Part shown: piece after piece, positions 18,056 to 26,008 of the stretch | Position numbering within the stretch: position 1 is the first letter of the stretch | How the letters are laid out: each line of letters opens with the position of its first letter | Source of the DNA: BP-464 sp963825415 | GTDB taxonomy: Bacteria; Actinomycetota; Thermoleophilia; Solirubrobacterales; Solirubrobacteraceae | Direction of reading: 5' to 3' | DNA length: 64,000 bases | NCBI GenBank assembly: GCA_963825415.1 | Contig: CAWGTD010000013.1 | Location: 1-64,000 of the forward strand | The notes under the pieces: generated by a model | Database searches by the model: none | Seen by the model: only the letters and a program-made list of their open reading frames with translations | Told to the model about the DNA's origin: nothing | Program-made: the position numbers and the translations under genes

Positions 18056-19451
18056 GTGCACGTCGAACCCCGTGGCTGGTGGCTGCAGGAGGCGGGGCCG
18101 GTGGCTCCGGCGCCGGCGTTGGCCGGCGACCTGGCAGTCGACGTCGTCGTGATCGGCGGCGGCTACACCGGGATGTGGGCGGCATGGCACGTGCTGGAGC
18201 GCGCACCGGGGTGCCGCGTGGCGCTGCTGGACGCCGCGATCTGCGGCGACGGCCCGAGCGGGCGCAACGGTGGTTTCGTCGACCATCTCGCGCAGGCGGC
18301 GCCGCGGCTGCGAGCGCTGGCGGGCGACGCCGCCGCGCGCGCGACGATCGAGGCCTCGGTCGCCTCTGTCGGCGCGATCGGCGCCTGGTGCGCCGAGCAG
18401 AACGTCGACGCGTGGTTCGAACAGGCCGGGCAGATCGTCGCATCGGCCGCTCCCGGCCAGGACGGGGAGTCCGACGAGGCCGTCGAGGCATGCCGCGCGC
18501 TCGGGCTCGGCGACGAGCTCGCGCCGCTTACGGCAGAGGAGGTCCGGGCGCGCTGCGCCGCAGCGCCGTTGCGCGGCGGCGTGTTCGCGCCGCTCGACCG
18601 CCACGGTCCAGCCCGCGCGCCTGGCCCACGGGCTGCGGGCGCGGCTCATCGAGCGCGGTGTCCGCGTCTTCGAGCACAGCCCGGTGCGCGCGCTGCGCGA
18701 TGCGCCGGGCGGCGTTGTCGTGGAGACCGCGGCGGGGCGGGTGCGCGCTCGGGCGGGAGTGCTGGCGCTCAACGCGCACTCGGCGGCGGTCGGGCCGCTG
18801 CGCCGGCGCCTGACCGTGACCTCCAGCCACATGGTCATCACCGAGCCGGTGCCCGACGTGCTCGAACGGCTCGGCTGGACCGGTGGCGAGGCGATCACCG
18901 ACGCCCGGCGCCTGGTCCACTACTTCCGCACCACGCCCGACGGCCGCATCGCGTTCGGGTGGGGAGGGGGGCGCATCGTCTGCGGCGCGCGCCTGCGCCC
19001 GCGCGACGAGGCCGATCCGCGGCTGGCCCGCCAGGTCGCCGCCGACCTGCTGCGCTTCTTCCCGGAGCTAGGCGGCCGCGCGGTGGAGCACGCTTGGGGC
19101 GGGCCGATCGACGCGTCGCCGAGCCACCTGCCGATCGTCGAGACGCTCCCGGGCGGCAGCACGCACGCCGCCTTCGGATACACGGGCAACGGCGTCGGCC
19201 CCTCGGAATTGTGCGGGCGGATCCTCGCGGCGCTCGCACTCGACGAGCGCGATCCGCTCACGCGCCTGCCGATCGTGCAGCCCGACCGCCGGGCGCTTCC
19301 GCCCGAACCGCTGCGCGTTGCCGGAGGGCAGGCCGTCCGCGTCGCGCTGGACCGCGCGGAGCGTGCCGAGGAGGCGGGCCGGCCCGTCGGTCCGGTGGTG
19401 CGCGCGGTCGCGGAGTTGCCGCACTTGCTCGGAGTGGAGATCGGGAGGTAG
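18056..19451 (+). CDS. FAD-dependent amine/amino-acid oxidoreductase (PuuB/DadA type), frameshifted
   Basis: DAO-superfamily flavoprotein. The dinucleotide-binding motif is VVVIGGGYTGMWAAWHVLE, then GDGPSGRNGGFVDHL, the signature of gamma-glutamylputrescine oxidoreductase-like proteins; the C-terminal FAD motif is FGYTGNGVGPSELCGR. The frame breaks near 18600: one extra C after the Asp codon separates GGVFAPLD from ATVQPARLAHGL, and removing it restores the protein. GTG 18056 has TACCTT 6 bases upstream. An amino-acid/amine permease follows after 9 bases, so the pair probably imports and oxidises an amine; the substrate is inferred only. Confidence 0.82.
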
Positions 19452-19460
19452 GGTCGCGCG

Positions 19461-20969
19461 ATGCAAGGCACGGCTGCCGTACCGGACGGGGCAGGGCGCA
19501 GCGAACACGGCCTGAAGGCCAACGCGATCAACTACGTCTCGAGCGTGGTGATCGGCGTCGCGTCCACGGCGCCCGGTTACAGCCTCGCCGCGGTGCTCGG
19601 TTTGATCATCGCGATCGAGGGCGTCGGTGTGCAGGCGCCCGCCGTGATGATCGTCTCGTTCATCCCGATCGTCTGTGTCGCGTGGGCGTACCGCTATCTG
19701 AACAAGGCCGACCCGGACTGCGGCACGACGTTCTCCTGGGTCACCAAGGCCTTCGGGCCCTCGGCCGGGTGGATCGGCGGATGGGCGATCGTCGTGGCGG
19801 ACATCATCGTCATGGCGAACCTCGCCGAGATCGCCGGCCTCTACACCCTGCTCCTGTTCGGCATCGACGCTTCGACGGCCGTGGTCACCGCCCTCGGCGT
19901 GGTGTTCATCCTCGCCATGACGTGGATCTGCGTCATCGGCATCGAGCTCAACGCCAAGACCCAGCGCTATCTGCTCGCCGCAGAGCTCCTCGCCCTCGGC
20001 ATCTTCTCGGTGGTGGCCCTCGTCCGCGTCTGGACGGAGTCGCCGGCCGGCTCGATCGACCCGAGCCTGTCCTGGTTCTCGCCCTTCGCGATCGACTCGT
20101 TCGACGCCCTCGTCTCGGGCGTGCTCATCGGCGTGTTCATCTACTGGGGCTGGGACAGCCTCGTGACCGTCAACGAAGAGACCGAGGATGCCGACACCGT
20201 TCCCGGCAAGGCCGCCGTCACCGCGACGCTGATCCTCGTCGGCATCTACGTGGTCGTCTCGACTGCCGCGGTCGCCTTCGGCGGGATCGAGCGCCTGGCC
20301 GACTCCGACGACGCCCTCGGCATCCTCGCCAATGACGTCTTCGGCTCGGACTGGCTGGGCAAGATCGTCATCATCGCCGTGCTGACGTCGGCCGCGGCGT
20401 CGACACAGACCACCATCCTCCCGACCGCGCGGACCACGCTTTCGATGGCGCGCGCGAAGGCGCTGCCGGAGTCGCTGGGTCGCATCCACGAGCGCTATCT
20501 CACGCCGCACGTCTCGACGATCTGGATGGGTGCGCTGTCGGTGGTCTGGTACGTCGGGCTGACGATCGTCAGCCAGAACATCCTCTACGACTCGATCGCC
20601 GCGCTGGGCCTGATGATCGCCTTCTACTACGGGATCACCGGATTCGCCTGCGCCTGGTACTTCCGCCGGGAGCTCGGCAAGAGCGTCAGGAACCTGGTCA
20701 TGGCCGGAGTGTTGCCGGTCCTCGGCGGCCTCATGCTGCTCGGGGTCTTCGTGAAGTCCTGCGTCGATCTCGCCGATCCGGCCAACTCGACGGCCGGCGA
20801 GTCGTGGCTGGGCCTCGGCCCGCCGCTGGTCATCGGCGCCGGTTTTCTGCTCATGGGGCCGGTGCTGATGCTGCTCTGGCGCCATCAGGGCCACCCGGAG
20901 TTCTTCCGCCGCCGCCCGGAGGTCGCACGCCCGGGGATCCTCGAAGAGGAGGCCGCGCCCGCCGGGTAG
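19461..20969 (+). CDS. APC-family amino acid/amine permease
   Basis: Twelve-helix transporter of 502 residues. The start of helix 1 reads VSSVVIGVASTAPGYSLAAV and the pair WVTKAFGPSAGWIGGWAIV is typical of the APC superfamily. GWDSLVTVNEETEDADTVPG marks the conserved loop. A Cys-containing loop (VKSCVDLADP) lies near the C-terminus. It follows the flavin oxidoreductase by 9 bases; TAGGGT lies 6 bases upstream of ATG 19461, overlapping the previous stop, so it may also have its own start of transcription. Substrate not determined. Confidence 0.88.
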   Translation: MQGTAAVPDGAGRSEHGLKANAINYVSSVVIGVASTAPGYSLAAVLGLIIAIEGVGVQAPAVMIVSFIPIVCVAWAYRYLNKADPDCGTTFSWVTKAFGPSAGWIGGWAIVVADIIVMANLAEIAGLYTLLLFGIDASTAVVTALGVVFILAMTWICVIGIELNAKTQRYLLAAELLALGIFSVVALVRVWTESPAGSIDPSLSWFSPFAIDSFDALVSGVLIGVFIYWGWDSLVTVNEETEDADTVPGKAAVTATLILVGIYVVVSTAAVAFGGIERLADSDDALGILANDVFGSDWLGKIVIIAVLTSAAASTQTTILPTARTTLSMARAKALPESLGRIHERYLTPHVSTIWMGALSVVWYVGLTIVSQNILYDSIAALGLMIAFYYGITGFACAWYFRRELGKSVRNLVMAGVLPVLGGLMLLGVFVKSCVDLADPANSTAGESWLGLGPPLVIGAGFLLMGPVLMLLWRHQGHPEFFRRRPEVARPGILEEEAAPAG

Positions 20970-20979
20970 GGTTTGCGCC

Positions 20980-21982
20980 GTGCGCGCGGTCGTGATCACA
21001 CGGCACGGGGCCCCCGACGTGCTCGAGGTCCAGGACCGCCCCGACCCCACGGTCGGCCCGGGGCAGGTCCGGATCGAGGTCAAGGCGGCGGGTGTCAACT
21101 TCGCCGACGTCATGGCCCGCCAGGGGCTCTACGCGGCGGCGCCCAAGCCACCCTGCGTCGTCGGCTACGAGGTCGCCGGCACGGTCAGCCAGGTCGGGGA
21201 GGGTGTCGAGGACGTCGCGCGCGGCGACCGGGTGATGGCCGGCACGCGCTTCGGTGGCTATGCCGAGCAGATCGTCGTCGCCGCCGACCAGACGATCCCG
21301 CTCTCGGACGGGCTCTCGTTCGAGGCGGGAGCCGCGGTGCCCGTCCAGTACTCGACGGCCTGGGCGGCGCTCATGTCCTACGCCAACCTCCAACCCGGCG
21401 AGCGCGTGCTCATCCACGCCGCGGCCGGCGGGGTGGGAATCGCGGCCACGCAGATCGCGAAGAGTCGCGGCGCCGAGCTGTGGGGCACAGCGTCGCCCGG
21501 CAAGCACGACGCGATCCGCGGCTTCGGCATCGAGCACCCGCTCGACTACACCCGCGATGGCTGGGAGCGCGGGCTGCCGCCGTTCGACGTGATCCTCGAC
21601 GCGATCGGCGGCGAGTCGCACCGGCGCAGCTACAAGATGCTGGCCGTGGGCGGCCGGCTCGTGGCGTTCGGGGCCTCGTCGGTGGTCACGGGCGAGACGC
21701 GGAACCTTCTGAAGGCGGCACCGCAGGCGCTGCGGATGTTCCGCGGCTTCAACCTGATCGAGCAGATGGAGTCGTCCAAGGCCGTGATCGGGCTGAACAT
21801 GCTGGCGCTGTGGGACGACCGCGGCACGCTGGAGCCATGGGTCACGCCGCTACGGACGCTGCTCGACGACGGCACGCTGCAGCCGGTGGTCTCCGACGCG
21901 ATCCCGTTCGACGCGCGCGCCCGAGGCACACCGCGTGATCGAGCAGCGGCGCAACGTGGGCAAGGTCGTGCTGGTGCCCTAA
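20980..21982 (+). CDS. Zinc-independent NADPH:quinone oxidoreductase (MDR superfamily), frameshifted near end
   Basis: Medium-chain dehydrogenase/reductase of the quinone reductase class. It begins MRAVVITRHGAPDVLEVQDR. The nucleotide-binding motif is VLIHAAAGGVGIAATQIA and GVNFADVMARQGLY is the family motif; zinc ligands are absent. Near 21922 the frame slips: removing one C from a CCC run gives DARAEAHRVIEQRRNVGKVV and ends at a TAA at 21980. Left uncorrected, the frame runs into the leuA leader. GTG 20980 has TAGGGT 7 bases upstream. Confidence 0.85.
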
Positions 21983-21994
21983 GATCCATCGAGC

Positions 21995-22042
21995 ATGTCG
22001 CGCCCGATCGACCTTCGCCTGCTTCTCCTCCTCCCCCGCTAG
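21995..22042 (+). CDS. leuA leader peptide (leucine attenuator), 15 aa
   Basis: Short open frame reading MSRPIDLRLLLLLPR and then TAG. Six of residues 7-13 are leucine, five in a row, just before the leucine-synthesis gene leuA. This is the classic layout of a ribosome-mediated leucine attenuator. The Leu/Pro codons 22031-22037 (CTCCCCC) pair perfectly with 22042-22048 (GGGGGAG), which is also the best ribosome site for leuA. A GTG 7 bases later could start leuA. The peptide is too short for routine gene calling. No rho-independent terminator follows, so the control would act on translation. Function inferred from codon content and position. Confidence 0.75.
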   Translation: MSRPIDLRLLLLLPR

Positions 22043-22048
22043 GGGGAG
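22031..22048 (+). promoter_or_regulatory. Hairpin masking the leuA ribosome-binding site
   Basis: A 7-base-pair stem, CTCCCCC with GGGGGAG, closes a GCTA loop. The left arm holds the last leucine codon of the leader peptide and its proline codon; the right arm is a near-perfect Shine-Dalgarno. No T-run follows, so it is not a terminator. A ribosome paused on the leucine codons would open it. Confidence 0.7.
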
Positions 22049-22055
22049 CGAATGC

Positions 22056-23717
22056 GTGGCGGCCGCCAAGCCGCAAACCGACGAGAAGCAGACCGAAGGC
22101 CGACAACAGACGAAAGAGCACGACATGACCGCAGAGCCAGACCGCGTACTCATCTTCGACACAACGCTGCGCGACGGCGAGCAGTCGCCGGGCATCTCGC
22201 TCAACGTGCCCGAGAAGCTCGAGATCGCTCATCAGCTCGCGCGGCTGGGCGTCGACGTGATCGAGGCCGGCTTCCCGATCTCCTCGCCCGGGGACTTCGA
22301 GGCGGTCCAGGCGATCGCGCGGGCAGATTTCGGTCCGCACCCACCCCCGGTCATCGCCGGCCTCGCACGCGCGAATCCAACCGACGTGGACCGCGCGTGG
22401 GAGGCAGTGCGTGATTCCGCGCGGCCGCGGATCCACACGTTCGTCTCGACCTCCGACATCCACATCACGCACCAGCTGCAGGGCACGCGCGACGACGTGC
22501 GCGGCCTCGCGCGCGCTTCGGTCGCCCAGGCGCGCGGCTACTGCGACGACGTCGAGTTCTCGCCGATGGACGCCACCCGGGCCGACGTCGAGTTCACGGC
22601 GGAGATCGTGGCGATCGCGCTGGAGGAGGGCGCGACGACGATCAACATCCCCGACACCGTCGGCTACGCGATGCCGCAGGAGTACGCGGCGTACCTGGAG
22701 CGGCTGTACGAGTTGGTCGACGGCCTGCGCGACGTCACCCTGTCGGTGCATTGCCACGACGACCTCGGGCTGGCGGTCGCCAACTCGTTCGCCGGCGTGT
22801 TGGCCGGCGCGCGCCAGGTCGAGTGCGCGATCAACGGGATCGGCGAGCGGGCCGGCAACGCCTCGCTGGAGGAGCTGGTGATGCTGCTGCGCACGCGCTC
22901 GGCCGAGCTGGGCGGGCTCGACACCGGCGTCAACAGCAGGGAGCTGGCACGCACGAGCCGGCTCGTCTCGCGGCTGACCGGCTACGTCGTGCAGCCCAAC
23001 AAGGCGATCGTCGGGCGCAACGCGTTCGCGCACGAATCCGGCATCCACCAGGACGGCGTGCTCAAGGAGCGCTCGACCTACGAGATCATGGACGCGACGA
23101 CCGTCGGCAACGACGCCGACCAGATCGTCCTCGGCAAGCACTCGGGGCGCCACGCCCTGCGCGAGGCGCTCGCCGAGCTGGGCTTCGAGGTCGACGGCCA
23201 GACGCTCAACACCGCGTTCAAGCGCTTCAAGGAGATCGCGGACAAGAAGAAGCAGGTGACCGCGATGGACCTCGAGGCGCTCGTCACCGACGAGCTGCGC
23301 GACGCGGTGCCGTCCTACACGCTGGAGTGGTTCGACGTCGAGGCCTCCTCGCGCCGTCCGCCACATGCCACGGTCGGCCTGCGGACACCCGACGGCGACG
23401 ATCTGACGGGCTCGTTCACCGGCGACGGCCCGGTCGACGCGATCTTCCGCGCGATCAACGCCGCCACCGGGATCGACGCGAAGCTGCGCGAGTTCCAGGT
23501 GGGAGCCGTCACCGGCGGGATGGACGCTCTCGGCGAGACGAGCGTCGTGCTCGAGTTCAGCGGGCAGACGGCGTCCGGCCAGGGCGTGGCGACCGACATC
23601 CTCCAGGCGGCGGCGATCGCATACGTGCGCGCGCTGTCGAACGTGGTGCGCCGCGCACAGGCGGCCGAGCAGGAGCCCGATCGGGCGGCCGACGCCGAGC
23701 TGACGCCGACGCCCTAG
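22056..23717 (+). CDS. leuA: LeuA (2-isopropylmalate synthase)
   Basis: Condenses acetyl-CoA with 2-ketoisovalerate, the first step of leucine synthesis. The catalytic barrel opens with LIFDTTLRDGEQSPG, contains VHCHDDLGLAVANS (metal-binding His pair) and NGIGERAGNASLEE, and the sub-domain has GRNAFAHESGIHQDG. The C-terminal leucine-sensing domain starts near residue 400 (SYTLEWFDVEASS) and includes DALGETSVVLEF. GTG 22056 is 7 bases after the ribosome site GGGGGAG and is preferred; ATG 22125 (MTAEPDRV) gives the bare domain but has only a weak site. The first 23 residues use A-rich codons unlike the rest, so the start is not certain. Confidence 0.92.
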   Translation: MAAAKPQTDEKQTEGRQQTKEHDMTAEPDRVLIFDTTLRDGEQSPGISLNVPEKLEIAHQLARLGVDVIEAGFPISSPGDFEAVQAIARADFGPHPPPVIAGLARANPTDVDRAWEAVRDSARPRIHTFVSTSDIHITHQLQGTRDDVRGLARASVAQARGYCDDVEFSPMDATRADVEFTAEIVAIALEEGATTINIPDTVGYAMPQEYAAYLERLYELVDGLRDVTLSVHCHDDLGLAVANSFAGVLAGARQVECAINGIGERAGNASLEELVMLLRTRSAELGGLDTGVNSRELARTSRLVSRLTGYVVQPNKAIVGRNAFAHESGIHQDGVLKERSTYEIMDATTVGNDADQIVLGKHSGRHALREALAELGFEVDGQTLNTAFKRFKEIADKKKQVTAMDLEALVTDELRDAVPSYTLEWFDVEASSRRPPHATVGLRTPDGDDLTGSFTGDGPVDAIFRAINAATGIDAKLREFQVGAVTGGMDALGETSVVLEFSGQTASGQGVATDILQAAAIAYVRALSNVVRRAQAAEQEPDRAADAELTPTP

Positions 23718-23724
23718 CCGGCGC

Positions 23725-25017
23725 TCAGCACTCGTCGAGCGGGGAGGCCTCCACGCTGTGGCGGGTGCCGCGTGCGTCGAGCATGAGCGGGATCAGCGGC
23801 TCGGCAGGCTGCGCCATCGGCACGACGTCGCCCTTGACCTTCACGCCGAGCAGGTGCAGCTGCGTGCCGACCTCCGCCAACTGCTCTGCGGTGAGGCGGT
23901 AGCCGCACGGCGCCGCGACGGTCTGTGCGGCTGTGGGCGCCTGGTTGTCGGCGCCGCCGAAGTAGACCGGCGCGCTGCCTTCCGCGCCCTCGCGCGTCTT
24001 GCGGGCCCTGGCGCCCGCGGTCGCCGCAGCGACCTCGTCACCGCGGCTGGCCAGGAAACCCAGGGCGATGTCGATCACCGTGAGGTGCGAGTCGACCCGG
24101 CGGCGGTTGACCATGGCGGCGTCGGCCAGCTCCATCGGGTCCAGCATCGGATCGGCGTCGACGCGGGTCTCGACGAGGATGCCGAGCACATTGCGCAGGC
24201 CCATCAGGTTGCGCGCGATGCCCTCGTCGGCGTCGCCGGCCGTCTGCTGGACGTCCTGCTCGCCCACGGAGTTCTGACCGTACTCGTCGGCCGTGTAGCC
24301 GGCGGCCGCGGCGCCGGTCTTGATGTAGTTGCGGCCAAGGTCCTCGGCGAGGTCGTGGACCTGCTGGTCGGTGTTGAGGTTGCGCGGCCAGAGGTAGAGG
24401 ACGTCGTCGTCGTAGAGCACCGGCGTCGACGGGCCGTACTCGTGCAGGTCGATCGCGATGTCGGGCTGCCACGAGCGCACGACACCGGCGACGGCACGCG
24501 CTTCAGGGGTGGCGAGCGTGATGTGGTCGCGGTTGATGTCGGTGCCGTCGGAGTTGCCGCGCGTGTTGGCGGCGCGCCCGTCGGGGTTGGCGGCCGGCAC
24601 GAACAGGATCGTCGCGCGCTCGAGCAGGGCGATCGTGGCCGGGCCGTCGGAGAACGCGAGGTCGCGCAGCGTCGTCATGCACGCCTCGCGCCCGGCGGGC
24701 TCGTTGCCGTGCTGGGAGCAGGTGAACAGCAAGGTGGGCTGGGAGCGACCCTCCAGGGAGGTCCGTGGGGCGGGCGCGCCGAGCACGACCAGGTTCAGCG
24801 TGCGGCCCTGCCTGGTCGTGCCGATCTTCTTCACACGCGCGCGCGGAGAGTCCGCGGCGACGGCCGCCAGGAACGCCTGCTCGTCCTCGTAGGTGGTCCA
24901 GGACGCGCCGTTGGACGTCTCGAAGCCGGTCCGCGGCGGATCGGCGAGCGCCGGCGTGGCGGCCGTGAGCGACAGCGCGGCGACGGCGACGGCGACGGTG
25001 CTGCGGCGACTTGGCAT
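23725..25017 (-). CDS. Secreted M14-family zinc carboxypeptidase
   Basis: Exported metallopeptidase of 430 residues. The signal peptide is VAVAVAALSLTAATPALA with an Ala-X-Ala cleavage site. Zinc ligands are seen in CSQHGNEPAG (HxxE) and in the later His of AIDLHEYGP; NPDGRAANTRGNSDGTDINR is the typical substrate-binding stretch (Asn-Arg). The proposed catalytic Glu is in ILVETRVDA. An extra C-terminal region of about 130 residues has no recognised motif. It is convergent with leuA (7 bases between stops) and may be co-transcribed with the patatin-like gene upstream. Confidence 0.85.
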   Translation of the reverse strand: MPSRRSTVAVAVAALSLTAATPALADPPRTGFETSNGASWTTYEDEQAFLAAVAADSPRARVKKIGTTRQGRTLNLVVLGAPAPRTSLEGRSQPTLLFTCSQHGNEPAGREACMTTLRDLAFSDGPATIALLERATILFVPAANPDGRAANTRGNSDGTDINRDHITLATPEARAVAGVVRSWQPDIAIDLHEYGPSTPVLYDDDVLYLWPRNLNTDQQVHDLAEDLGRNYIKTGAAAAGYTADEYGQNSVGEQDVQQTAGDADEGIARNLMGLRNVLGILVETRVDADPMLDPMELADAAMVNRRRVDSHLTVIDIALGFLASRGDEVAAATAGARARKTREGAEGSAPVYFGGADNQAPTAAQTVAAPCGYRLTAEQLAEVGTQLHLLGVKVKGDVVPMAQPAEPLIPLMLDARGTRHSVEASPLDEC

Positions 25018-25062
25018 GCAGCGGCAAACGCAGCCCGTAGGCCGAACTTGCGCCGATGCCCC

Positions 25063-25980
25063 TCAATCCGGAGCGGCGATCCGTCGGCCCTGGGCAAACC
25101 CCGCCGCCAGCGCGGCGGGGGCGCCGCGGGGATCGAGCAGGTTCGTCCCCAACGGGGTGTCGGGGCCGACCGTCTTGACGTGCGTGCCGCGGCGTCGCAG
25201 CGCCGCGGTCTCCAGCGCGACGGCGGGGCGGGCCGCCACGCGCAGCAGTCCCGCCGGCGAGGCCTCGACCGCGCCGCCGGTGACCGTCAGGCAGAGGACA
25301 TGGGTGTCGCGGCCGGCCGGTGCCGCGTCCAGGTTCGTGAGGCTCCAAGCCCCTCCGTCGACGTACACCCGCTCACCGATGGTCACAGGCCGGAAGACGC
25401 CGGGGACGGCGCAGGACGCCTCGACCGCCTCGGCGACCGTGGCCGGCGGCGCTCCGGGCGCGCCGAAGACCACGCGCCGGCCGGTACGGCGCTCGACCGT
25501 GCAGATCCGCAGGCGGCCGTCGAAGCGCGCGCCCCAGCGCTCGACCTCGTCGCGCAGCTGGGTCAGCGGGCGCCCCTCGGCCGGAACGCGCGAGAGCAGC
25601 GCGGCGCGCGCCAATGCACCGCCGGGTGCCCCGATGCGAAGCACGGACGGGACGAGGGGAGCCGCTGCGGCGCCACCCACGCGCGCGGCCATCCGAACGG
25701 CGCCCGCCAGCGCACCCGCCCGCTCCTGGGCGCGCTGCTCGCCGAACGCGGCTTCGGCACGGGAGGGGCCGCGCTTCGGATCGGGGCGCCGCGGGCGCCT
25801 GCCGGCGGCCAGCGCCGCGGCGACGATCGAGCCGGCGGATGTGCCGACGAAGGCCTCGACGCGGCGGAAGTCGATGTCGGTCTCGGCCTCGATCCCGGCG
25901 AGCACGCCGGTCATCCAGGCCTCGCCGACGGTGCCGCCCGCGGCGAGGACGAGCACGTCTGGGCGAAACAGGGTGGGCAC
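25063..25980 (-). CDS. Patatin-like phospholipase / NTE-family esterase
   Basis: Lipid acyl hydrolase with the Ser-Asp dyad of the patatin fold. The nucleophile elbow is VGTSAGS and the catalytic Asp is in YVDGGAWSL; the oxyanion stretch near the N-terminus reads LVLAAGGTVGEAW. There is no signal peptide, so it is probably cytoplasmic or membrane-associated. The region between residues 60 and 120 is a mobile-looking Arg/Ala-rich linker. GTG 25980 starts it; TACGCT lies 6 bases upstream. Substrate unknown. Confidence 0.82.
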   Translation of the reverse strand: MPTLFRPDVLVLAAGGTVGEAWMTGVLAGIEAETDIDFRRVEAFVGTSAGSIVAAALAAGRRPRRPDPKRGPSRAEAAFGEQRAQERAGALAGAVRMAARVGGAAAAPLVPSVLRIGAPGGALARAALLSRVPAEGRPLTQLRDEVERWGARFDGRLRICTVERRTGRRVVFGAPGAPPATVAEAVEASCAVPGVFRPVTIGERVYVDGGAWSLTNLDAAPAGRDTHVLCLTVTGGAVEASPAGLLRVAARPAVALETAALRRRGTHVKTVGPDTPLGTNLLDPRGAPAALAAGFAQGRRIAAPD

Positions 25981-26008
25981 CCGGCGAGCGTAGCCGGGTG
26001 CCTGTCGC

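Noticed and set aside
22031..22048. Rho-independent terminator before leuA
   Set aside because: The stem is strong but no T-run follows; it overlaps a ribosome site instead.
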